Source: an uncultured Chloroflexaceae bacterium
GTDB lineage: Bacteria > Chloroflexota > Chloroflexia > Chloroflexales > Chloroflexaceae
Assembly (NCBI GenBank): GCA_937141995.1
Contig: CAKZQX010000562.1
Location: forward strand, 1-7,066
Length of the DNA: 7,066 bases
Reading direction: 5' to 3'
Positions 1-4,986 of the stretch are shown piece by piece. The notes beneath the pieces are model-generated. The model was not told the origin of the DNA, made no database searches, and saw only the letters and a program-made list of their open reading frames with translations. Each line of letters starts with the position of its first letter. The stretch's first letter is position 1. Position numbers and translations under genes: made by a program.

Positions 1-326
1 AGCGTATCGCCCACGTCATATTCCGGCGCGAGATAGACCACCGTGCCCACCACGGTCGTGCCGGGCTCCTGCTGCCCAAACCAGGCCACATAGCCCGCGA
101 GCCGCCAGAGCACCGCCGGGTCGTAGTAGCCTTGCCACTCCACCAGATGCAGATAGTCCTGCCCCTGGGGACTACGCACGCGCAGCAGCGTGTCGAGCCG
201 GGTAGCACTGGCGGGGAGTTCTCGGGTTTCCACGCGCACCAGCGAAGCAGCCGGCAACCCCAATAGTGGCAGGAGATCCGCCCCACGCAGCGCAGTCAGC
301 AGTTTGAGCGGAATATCAGTTTTCAT
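1..326 (-). CDS. Rpn/PD-(D/E)XK nuclease-like protein, N-terminal part
   Basis: The ATG at 326..324 opens a frame without stops to the window edge, giving the first 108 residues; the C-terminus lies outside. A GGAG sits 9 nt upstream of the ATG, which supports this start. The protein begins MKTDIPLKLL. An Asp in a LDTLLRV strand (D45) is followed by a VEWQGYYDPAVLW segment (E63, Q65), so the D...E-x-Q spacing resembles the PD-(D/E)XK fold of Rpn-type (recombination-promoting nuclease/putative transposase) proteins, which often carry E-x-Q in place of E-x-K. Members of that family are DNA nucleases or inactive relatives, often present in many copies per genome. The assignment rests on motif resemblance only; no activity is shown, and a plain conserved hypothetical protein is the alternative. 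A near-consensus extended -10 (554-562) could drive it through repeat copy R0. Confidence 0.72.
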   Translation of the reverse strand, partial: MKTDIPLKLLTALRGADLLPLLGLPAASLVRVETRELPASATRLDTLLRVRSPQGQDYLHLVEWQGYYDPAVLWRLAGYVAWFGQQEPGTTVVGTVVYLAPEYDVGDT

Positions 327-419
327 GGTACTTCACTCCACATATCCGGGTGTATGCGCATGTCCCGGCGCACTATTTTCATTTTCCCGACTGTCGGTTG
401 TCGATTATGTTTACCCTGA

Positions 420-555
420 ATTACACGAGTTACGCGGTCGGTTCCAAATCAGGTGTTCATCTGGTCAAACGCCTGGTTTGTACTACCACCGACGAAGACC
501 GCGTTCTGGTCTGGTACCAGATTGGAGCAGAACGTCCTGCGTACGGTACGTGAAT
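420..555 (-). repeat. R0: degenerate copy of the palindromic element, without core
   Basis: The left end reads ATTACACGAGTTACGCGGTC and continues GGTTCCAAATCAGGTGTT. This closely matches the reverse complement of the right end of R1 (about 2145-2182), so R0 lies in the opposite orientation. The other end, CGTGAAT at 549-555, is a weak mirror of the left terminus. The conserved inner boxes and central 24-bp hairpin of R1-R3 are missing. Instead there is a 12-bp perfect palindrome at 510-521 (TCTGGTACCAGA) nested inside CGTTCTG/CAGAACG arms at 502-508 and 528-534. Length is 136 bp, against 201-223 bp for the full copies. It is best read as a decayed or internally deleted relative; the right boundary is uncertain. 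Confidence 0.6.
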
Positions 556-562
556 TATAGCA
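554..562 (-). promoter_or_regulatory. Extended -10 promoter candidate for the Rpn-like gene
   Basis: Read on the minus strand this is TGCTATAAT, a perfect extended -10 (TGn followed by TATAAT). No good -35 is visible at normal spacing, which extended -10 promoters can tolerate. It overlaps the end of R0, so a transcript from here would pass through R0 and give the Rpn-like gene a leader of about 220 nt. Confidence 0.4.
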
Positions 563-620
563 TAGGCCGACCAGCCGGCGGGAAATTTGCAAAACGTTCC
601 GTCACACCCTGATCAACCTG

Positions 621-649
621 TTCGCATCAATCTCATGTTGTGGTACACT
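621..649 (+). promoter_or_regulatory. Upstream promoter candidate for the DAHP synthase gene
   Basis: TTCGCA at 621-626 and TACACT at 644-649 are separated by 17 nt. TGG directly before the -10 gives an extended form (TGnTACACT). Each hexamer matches 4 of 6 consensus positions. A similar TGGTATGAT lies at 672-680 without a -35. The choice between these sites and the one at 731-758 cannot be made from sequence alone. Confidence 0.3.
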
Positions 650-730
650 ACACGGCGCACATCCATGCATGTGGTATGATACGGTCTGGTGCAGGAGCAT
701 GGCCCGGGATAGGCCGGTTATGTCTGTTGG

Positions 731-758
731 TTGCCCGGAGAAGTGGGAGTGGTATGCT
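731..758 (+). promoter_or_regulatory. Proximal promoter candidate for the DAHP synthase gene
   Basis: TTGCCC at 731-736 is followed after 16 nt by TATGCT at 753-758, with TGG immediately before it (extended -10). A start near 765 would give a leader of about 48 nt containing the Shine-Dalgarno. No attenuator, T-box or aromatic leader peptide is visible between here and the GTG start. Confidence 0.33.
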
Positions 759-797
759 GCAACCACCACGAATTCCCATGAACAGACGAATGAACAA

Positions 798-802
798 AGG
801 AG
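798..802 (+). promoter_or_regulatory. Shine-Dalgarno that fixes the GTG start of DAHP synthase
   Basis: GGAG within AAAGGAGTAGG lies about 10 nt before the GTG at 813. The frame is open far upstream to an ATG at 669, but that start would add 48 residues unlike any DAHP synthase N-terminus and has no ribosome binding site. Confidence 0.7.
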
Positions 803-812
803 TAGGATTGTT

Positions 813-1892
813 GTGCGACGTGTAGATGATCTTCATGTCTTGACGCTCACCCCGCTGATCGCGCCCCGGGTGTTGAAAGAGCAGTTTCCCCTGACGGAAG
901 TTGCCGGCAATACCGTGTTTGAAGCCCGCGAAGTCATCAAACGGATTGTCCGCCGGCAAGACCCGCGGCTCTTGCTGGATGTCGGTCCCTGTTCGATCCA
1001 TGATCCGGCGGCAGCGGTAGAGTACGCCCAGAAGCTGTATCAGGCGCATCGCCGGTTTCAGGATCGCCTGTTTATTGTGATGCGGGTGTTTATGGAAAAG
1101 CCGCGCACGACAACCGGGTGGCGCGGGTTTATCAACGACCCCCACATGAATGGTGAGTTCAATATGGAAGAGGGGTTGCGCAAAGCACGCGAGTTGCTGC
1201 TCCAGATCAATAATCTGGGCATGCCAACTGCGGCGGAGATGCTTGACCCGATCAGCCCGCAGTATATCTCCGACCTGGTCAGCATGACCGCCATCGGTGC
1301 GCGGACGGTCGAGTCGCAACCGCATCGCGCTATGGCCAGCGGCCTCTCAATGCCGGTTGGCTACAAAAATAGCACCGACGGCAATATTCAGGTGGCGGTC
1401 AATGCGTTTGTGTCGGCGACTACGGCGCATAGTTTCCTGGGGATTACCCAGGATGGCATCAGTTGTGTGGTGAAAACGCTGGGCAACCCGGACGGTATGA
1501 TCATTATGCGCGGCAGCCGCACCGGCGGTGTGATCCGGTCAAACTATGATACGGTGAGTCTGGCACAGGTTGAGGAGAAGATGCAGGCAGCCAAACTAAC
1601 ACCTTCGATCATGATTGACTGTAGCCATGCAAACTCCAACTATGATCACACGCAGCAGGAGACCGTCTGGAACACCGTGCTGGAGGAACATCTGAGCCGG
1701 CATGAATCTGTTGTCGGCATGATGATTGAGAGCAATCTCAACGAAGGGAAACAGTCAGGTTCTCCTGATCTGTCACAACTGCGGTATGGCGTGTCAATTA
1801 CCGATGGGTGTGTAGGATGGGAAACCACCGAGAACATGCTTCAGAATGCTTATGACGCCATGGCAACGCGTATGTCGGAGGTAAGTGCCTGA
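813..1892 (+). CDS. aroF: 3-deoxy-7-phosphoheptulonate (DAHP) synthase, class I, AroF/G/H type
   Basis: This cytosolic enzyme condenses phosphoenolpyruvate with erythrose 4-phosphate to make DAHP, the first step of the shikimate pathway to aromatic amino acids. From the GTG at 813 it has 359 residues, close to the roughly 350 of the E. coli enzymes. Diagnostic segments are GPCSIHDP (58-65, metal ligand C60), EKPRTT (95-100, phosphoenolpyruvate-binding K96 and R98), INDPHM (107-112), IGARTVESQ (161-169), GYKNSTDG (183-190), and the metal ligands H272 (DCSHANS), E306 (MIESN) and D331 (SITDGC). P149 and S179 match positions where E. coli AroG mutations relieve feedback inhibition, so allosteric control by an aromatic amino acid is plausible, but which one cannot be told. 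The gene appears monocistronic: promoter-like sites and a ribosome binding site precede it and a hairpin follows. The symbol could equally be aroG or aroH. Confidence 0.96.
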   Translation: MRRVDDLHVLTLTPLIAPRVLKEQFPLTEVAGNTVFEAREVIKRIVRRQDPRLLLDVGPCSIHDPAAAVEYAQKLYQAHRRFQDRLFIVMRVFMEKPRTTTGWRGFINDPHMNGEFNMEEGLRKARELLLQINNLGMPTAAEMLDPISPQYISDLVSMTAIGARTVESQPHRAMASGLSMPVGYKNSTDGNIQVAVNAFVSATTAHSFLGITQDGISCVVKTLGNPDGMIIMRGSRTGGVIRSNYDTVSLAQVEEKMQAAKLTPSIMIDCSHANSNYDHTQQETVWNTVLEEHLSRHESVVGMMIESNLNEGKQSGSPDLSQLRYGVSITDGCVGWETTENMLQNAYDAMATRMSEVSA

Positions 1893-1911
1893 GGTTATCT
1901 TGCCAGTCATC

Positions 1912-1946
1912 CGAAGCCAGGCCTGCACCCATCAGGTCTGGCTTCG
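1912..1946 (+). terminator. Hairpin after DAHP synthase, possible terminator
   Basis: Fourteen base pairs, CGAAGCCAGGCCTG (1912-1925) against CAGGTCTGGCTTCG (1933-1946), with one G-T wobble and a 7-nt loop, begin 19 nt after the stop codon. The following CTGCTCCTTTG is only weakly T-rich, so this is an imperfect intrinsic terminator. It ends 13 bp before repeat R1 and does not share that repeat's sequence. Confidence 0.6.
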
Positions 1947-1959
1947 CTGCTCCTTTGAC

Positions 1960-2182
1960 TGACACGCGTCACGCGGTGGGCGATCAAACCGGGCGTTTCA
2001 CCCGGTGAACGGCAGCATCGCCTGCGGCAGCGTGGTACTTTTTTGGTCTTTTTCCGGAACAATGTGGCACAACGTGCCACATTTTCCGGAAAAAGAATGT
2101 CTCATTCCACCCTGCCGGAGGCGAATCGGGCCATGTGTCCAGGCAGACGCCTGGTTTGGAACCGACCGCGTAACTCCTGTTA
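1960..2182 (+). repeat. R1: palindromic element, complete copy (223 bp)
   Basis: The outer ends are inverted repeats: TGACACGCGTCACGCGG on the left, and TAACAGGAGTTACGCGG as the reverse complement of the right end. Inside lie box L, CGCCTGCGGCAG (2019-2030), and box R, CTGCCGGAGGCG (2112-2123). These pair with each other except for one G-G clash that is also present in R2 and R3. Between them sits the hairpin at 2047-2096. R1 differs from R2 and R3 by about 20 extra bp between box R and the right end, around the small palindrome CCAGGCagacGCCTGG (2139-2154); a matching small hairpin ACCGGG/CCCGGT lies on the left side. Open frames across the element look like by-products of its repeat structure. 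Confidence 0.85.
2047..2096 (+). repeat. Central hairpin of R1
   Basis: The left arm 2047-2070 pairs with 2074-2096 over 23 bp around a 3-nt AAC loop; one unpaired C at 2060 or nearby makes a single-base bulge. The T-rich base is on the 5' side and the A-rich base on the 3' side, the reverse of an intrinsic terminator. The upper stem (around ATGTGGCAC) is unlike that of R2 and R3. Confidence 0.85.
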
Positions 2183-2183
2183 C

Positions 2184-2384
2184 TGACACGCGTTACGCGG
2201 TGCATTCTATTTTGGTCTGTCAACCGCCACAAAAGCCGAATTCGCCTGCGGCAGCATGGGACTCTTTTGTCTTTTTCAGAAAGAATTTTCACGAAGTGAA
2301 AATTCTTTCTGAAAAAGACAGGAATCTTCCGCCCTGCCGGAGGCGAAACTTCCTTTTGGGTGAGCAACCGCGTAACTCGTGTTA
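2184..2384 (+). repeat. R2: palindromic element, complete copy (201 bp)
   Basis: It begins one base after R1 in the same orientation. The ends are TGACACGCGTTACGCGGT and, in reverse complement, TAACACGAGTTACGCGGT. Box L is at 2243-2254 and box R at 2334-2345, identical in sequence to those of R1. From each box to the stem is 14 nt, the stem arms are 24 nt and the loop is 3 nt, so the box-to-box core is 103 bp. The right end lies 2 bp before the GAGG ribosome binding site of the DUF2461 gene, so the element forms the upstream leader of that gene. Confidence 0.87.
2269..2319 (+). repeat. Central hairpin of R2, perfect 24-bp stem with GAA loop
   Basis: Bases 2269-2292 and 2296-2319 are exact reverse complements, 24 of 24, around loop GAA (2293-2295). 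The loop is closed by C-G; a C-GAA-G triloop is known to be an unusually stable DNA mini-hairpin. T-rich 5' base and A-rich 3' base, with no T run after the stem, argue against a terminator on either strand. Confidence 0.93.
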
Positions 2385-2401
2385 TTGAGGAACAATATCC
2401 G

Positions 2402-3124
2402 ATGAGTACACGACCGTCGTTTTCGGGATTTCCGCCTGAAGGGATGCAGTTTCTGGAAGAACTGCCGCACAACAATAACCGGGACTGGTTCGAGAACCAC
2501 CGCGAAGTCTATCAAACCGGCCTGGTCAAACCGGCACAGACATTTGTAATCGCCCTGGGAGAGCGCCTGAAAACGCTGTCCGAGGGCATTACCTACGATC
2601 CGCGCACCAACGGATCGGGGTCGCTGCTGCGGATTCATCGAGATGTGCGCTTTAGCGCCGATAAATCGCCCTACAAAACCAATCTCGGTATCATCTTCTG
2701 GCAGGGAAAACGGCGGCGGACTGAGAATCCCGGGTTCTTTTTTCACCTGGATGCCTACAATGGCGTGATGTATGCCGGTGTTCACATATTTCCCAAACCG
2801 CTGCTTGAAGTCTATCGTCATGCCGTCATTGATGATCACCTGGGACCGGAGTTGACCGCTGCCATTGACACCGTGCAGGGCATTGGTGATTACGCGGTTG
2901 GCGGAACCCACTACAAACGCATACCACGCGGGTATGATCCGACGCACGCGCGGGCCGACCTACTCTACTACAACGGTCTCTATGCTACCTCGTCCCACAT
3001 TCCCCGCGAAGTCGTTATGCAACCGGACCTGATCGAGGTCTGCTTTACGCACTGCTGCAATATGCTGCCCCTGCACCAGTGGCTGGTCAAAATGTTTGCA
3101 TGGGGTCGAGCCGAGAAGCTATGA
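2402..3124 (+). CDS. DUF2461 (TIGR02453) family protein
   Basis: The 240-residue product belongs to the DUF2461 family, whose biochemical role I do not know to be established. Signature segments are the N-terminal MQFLEELPHNNNRDWFENH region (15-33), DPRTNGSGSLLRIHRD (66-81), VRFSADKSPYKTN (82-94) and a GFFFHLD strand near 113-119. The length matches the usual 220-240 residues. I chose the ATG at 2402 because GAGG lies 11 nt upstream (2387-2390). An in-frame ATG at 2360 would add 14 residues encoded by the terminal inverted repeat of R2 and lacks a good ribosome binding site. No signal peptide or membrane segment is visible. It faces hflX, with the two stop codons only 12 nt apart and no terminator between. 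A few basic and Cys-rich residues near the C-terminus (HCCNM) are unremarkable. Confidence 0.9.
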   Translation: MSTRPSFSGFPPEGMQFLEELPHNNNRDWFENHREVYQTGLVKPAQTFVIALGERLKTLSEGITYDPRTNGSGSLLRIHRDVRFSADKSPYKTNLGIIFWQGKRRRTENPGFFFHLDAYNGVMYAGVHIFPKPLLEVYRHAVIDDHLGPELTAAIDTVQGIGDYAVGGTHYKRIPRGYDPTHARADLLYYNGLYATSSHIPREVVMQPDLIEVCFTHCCNMLPLHQWLVKMFAWGRAEKL

Positions 3125-3136
3125 TCGCAACATACG

Positions 3137-4414
3137 TTAGCCCACAGGCGTTATCGCAAACCCGGCAAACTGGCGGACAAGCACGCCCGGCACCCGCCCC
3201 TGAATATACGTTCCCTCGGCTTTAAATTCCTGGCTCTCCACCACACCCCGCTCATGCCAGAGCGCCACCAGATCATTGCGCTGATAGGGAATCATCGCAT
3301 CCAGCGCAACCATCATCCGGGCAAGCTCCTGTTCGATATGCCGGCAGAGGGTAGCAAGGCCCCAGCCGCGCTGCGCAGAGACGGCGATATAGTCTTCCGG
3401 CAGCCCCAGTTCGCCCGCCAGCAGTTCAACCTCGGCCTCGTCAATGCCGGGCATCTGGTCAACCTTGTTCAGCACCGTCAGGACCGGCTTATCCGCCACT
3501 TCCAGTTCCTGGAGCGTCGCCTCAACCGACTGGGCCTGCTCCTGGGCATTCGGATGGGTAATATCCAGAACATGAAGCAGCAGATCCGCCTCGCTGATCT
3601 CCTCCAGGGTGGCGCGGAACGCGGCCACCAGTTGCGTCGGCAGCTTCTGGATAAAACCGACCGTATCGGTTAGCAATACATGCCGGCTGCCCGGCAGCGT
3701 CAGTTGGCGCGTCGTCGGGTCAAGCGTGGCAAAGAGCCGATCTTCGGTGTGGACATCCGCATCCGTCAGTGCATTGATCAGTGTAGACTTACCTGCGTTG
3801 GTATACCCAACCAGGGCGACAATCGGCACTCCGCTCTGGCGGCGGCGCTTGCGGTAGAGTTCCCGATGGCGATGCACATCGGCCAGTTGCTCCTTGAGCC
3901 AGGCGATGCGCTGGTTGATCAACCGCCGGTCCAGCTCAAGCTGCGTCTCACCCGGCCCCCGCAGACCAACCACCCCCCCGGCGGACATCCCACCACCACC
4001 GGCCTGGCGTTCCAGGTGGGTCCACTGGCGGCGCAACCGGGGCAGCAGATAGTCATACTGCGCCAGTTCAACCTGCAACCGGCCCTCGTGGGTATGGGCA
4101 TGCTGGGCGAAAATATCCAGGATCAGCGCGGTGCGGTCCAGCACGCCGATATTCAGCTCTTTTTCCAGGTTGCGCGTCTGACCGGGCGTCAGTTCATCAT
4201 CGAAGATCACCAGGTCACAGTCAAGCCGGCTGATGCATGCAGCCACCTCTTGCACCTTACCGGGACCAATAAAATATTTCGGCGAGGGATTGGACAACTT
4301 TTGATAGAGGCTGCCGACCGCCTCTAACCCGGCAGTATCCGCCAGGAGCGCCAGTTCGCGGAGCGAGTCTTCGGCCGGCCAGGGGTTGGGAGCGGCAGCA
4401 ACTTCGGCTCCCAC
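3137..4414 (-). CDS. hflX: GTPase HflX, ribosome-splitting factor
   Basis: HflX binds the 50S subunit, splits stalled or hibernating ribosomes after heat or other stress, and hydrolyses GTP. Counting from the GTG at 4414 (425 residues), the N-terminal HflX domain carries PSPKYFIGPGKV (44-53) and DRTALILDIFAQHAHTHEG (93-111), then a glycine-rich linker and LRGPGETQLE (151-160), and an arginine-rich helix. The G domain has GYTNAGKST (203-211, G1), LFATLDPT (227-234), DTVGF (250-254, G3), NKVD (316-319, G4) and SAQ (346-348, G5), so all nucleotide-binding motifs are intact. The GTG at 4414 is the longest start using ATG, GTG or TTG, but it cuts off the first conserved strand (RAFLVG) and has no ribosome binding site. 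The true start is probably near 4486 (see the extension entry). R3 lies just upstream. Confidence 0.96.
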   Translation of the reverse strand: MGAEVAAAPNPWPAEDSLRELALLADTAGLEAVGSLYQKLSNPSPKYFIGPGKVQEVAACISRLDCDLVIFDDELTPGQTRNLEKELNIGVLDRTALILDIFAQHAHTHEGRLQVELAQYDYLLPRLRRQWTHLERQAGGGGMSAGGVVGLRGPGETQLELDRRLINQRIAWLKEQLADVHRHRELYRKRRRQSGVPIVALVGYTNAGKSTLINALTDADVHTEDRLFATLDPTTRQLTLPGSRHVLLTDTVGFIQKLPTQLVAAFRATLEEISEADLLLHVLDITHPNAQEQAQSVEATLQELEVADKPVLTVLNKVDQMPGIDEAEVELLAGELGLPEDYIAVSAQRGWGLATLCRHIEQELARMMVALDAMIPYQRNDLVALWHERGVVESQEFKAEGTYIQGRVPGVLVRQFAGFAITPVG

Positions 4415-4489
4415 CAGAAACGCGCGCTTGCGCGGAGCTTCGGTTCCATGCAGATTATTGCCATCTGCGTGATAACGGTCTTTTATGAT
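4415..4489 (-). other. hflX: Likely N-terminal extension of HflX with near-cognate AUA or AUC start
   Basis: Directly upstream of the GTG the hflX frame stays open to a TAA at 4507-4505. It encodes IIKDRYHADG, then NNLHGTEAPRKRAFLVG, which runs into the annotated protein. The RAFLVG strand and a DRY near the N-terminus resemble known HflX proteins (E. coli HflX begins MFDRYDAGEQAVLV). Only ATC (4489-4487) and ATA (4486-4484) are placed correctly for the Shine-Dalgarno at 4493-4496; there is no ATG, GTG or TTG in this interval. Both other frames hit stops soon after the Shine-Dalgarno. A sequencing error in what was ATG is the main alternative. Confidence 0.65.
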
Positions 4490-4492
4490 CGT

Positions 4493-4498
4493 CTCCTT
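4493..4498 (-). promoter_or_regulatory. Shine-Dalgarno of hflX
   Basis: On the minus strand this reads AAGGAG within TAAAGGAGACG. It is the only good ribosome binding site near the 5' end of hflX: 6 nt from ATA (4486), 3 nt from ATC (4489), and about 78 nt from the GTG at 4414, which is too far to serve that codon. Confidence 0.7.
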
Positions 4499-4503
4499 TA
4501 ACG

Positions 4504-4706
4504 ATTACACAAATTACGCGGCGGGCGTACAAAGCAGACATGTACTCCCACAAAGGCCGTCTTCGCCTGCGGCAGCATGGTACATTTTGTTTTTTTTCAC
4601 AAACATTTTGTACACAGTACAAAATGTTTGTGAAAAAAGATAGTTCCTTCCGCCCTGCCGGAGGCGGAGTCTCCTATCGGGTCAACGACTACGTAAGCCG
4701 TGTAAT
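4504..4706 (+). repeat. R3: palindromic element, complete copy (203 bp)
   Basis: Both ends begin ATTACAC when read inward: ATTACACAAATTACGCGG on the left and ATTACACGGCTTACGTAG as the reverse complement of the right. Box L (4564-4575) and box R (4655-4666) are identical to those of R1 and R2. Box-to-stem distance is 14 nt on each side and the core is 103 bp, the same as R2. End-to-box distances (60 and 40 bp) also match R2 within one base. The left end is 7 bp from the hflX ribosome binding site. The element lies between the divergent hflX and HD-domain genes, and a frame across it is not considered coding. Confidence 0.87.
4590..4640 (+). repeat. Central hairpin of R3, 24-bp stem with ACA loop
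   Basis: Bases 4590-4613 pair with 4617-4640, 23 Watson-Crick pairs plus one T-G wobble, around loop ACA (4614-4616). The arm includes CACAAACATTTTGTAC, different from the arms of R1 and R2 but fully mirrored on the other side. T-rich 5' base, A-rich 3' base, as in the other copies. Confidence 0.92.
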
Positions 4707-4707
4707 G

Positions 4708-4737
4708 ATTATAGGGAAGTGCAACCAGGGAGAACAA
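4708..4737 (-). promoter_or_regulatory. Promoter candidate reading through R3 into hflX
   Basis: On the minus strand TTGTTC (4737-4732) and a perfect TATAAT (4713-4708) are 18 nt apart. The -10 lies just outside the right end of R3. A transcript from here would carry the whole R3 hairpin in a leader of about 210 nt before hflX. The -35 is weak (3 of 6). Confidence 0.35.
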
Positions 4738-4974
4738 AAGAACAGAGCGCGTCTGATGTACTACCAGCCGGTACCCAGATTGTTCTCGCTTCGATATCTG
4801 TCCGGTCTGGCACGCTTCCCAGACCTGATCGAAAATATGGAATCTATTGTAGCATTGCGGTTAGTTCAAGGCAAGTGGCGCATACGCCGCATGAATGTGA
4901 AGGAGTTCATAGTCCAGACGGAGCTTTTGTGATAGACTCATCTCTCAAGCAATCGCTGAAAACGGAACAACTCC

Positions 4975-4981
4975 AGGGAGG
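4975..4981 (+). promoter_or_regulatory. Shine-Dalgarno that selects the TTG start of the HD-domain gene
   Basis: AGGGAGG ends 5 nt before TTG at 4987, a strong match at workable spacing. It supports the TTG over any internal ATG, the first of which (codon 79) would remove the HD motif. Confidence 0.7.
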
Positions 4982-4986
4982 CTGGT

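Larger units (their letters stand above)
4707..4986. other. Intergenic stretch between R3 and the HD-domain gene
   Basis: I see no convincing gene here. One frame from 4704 to 4932 is open for about 75 codons but has no ribosome binding site and mixed third-base composition. A 7-bp hairpin GGTCTGG/CCAGACC with an 8-nt loop lies at 4804-4825. TGATAGACT at 4930-4938 resembles an extended -10 for the HD-domain gene but has no matching -35. Confidence 0.4.

Noticed and set aside
190..612. Plus-strand frame over the Rpn-like gene and R0
   Set aside because: It runs antisense to the better supported minus-strand gene, then through repeat sequence; low-complexity product.
780..827. Short frame before the DAHP synthase start as an aromatic leader peptide
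   Set aside because: MNRRMNKGVGLLCDV has no Phe, Tyr or Trp codons and no competing hairpins follow it, so attenuation is not supported.
648..1325. Minus-strand frame of 225 codons opposite the DAHP synthase gene
   Set aside because: It lies antisense to a gene with all catalytic motifs intact and its product shows no family features.
1984..2475. Long open frames on both strands across R1 and R2
   Set aside because: They follow the palindromic repeat, give matching arginine- and cysteine-rich peptides from the boxes and stems, lack ribosome binding sites and overlap the DUF2461 start.
1960..4706. R1-R3 as a CRISPR or retron locus
   Set aside because: The copies are dispersed and palindromic, spacers are absent, and no reverse transcriptase or cas gene lies in the window.
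4540..4932. Open frame of 130 codons across R3 and the following gap
   Set aside because: Its first half is repeat sequence. The second half has no ribosome binding site, mixed third-base composition and no recognisable protein similarity.
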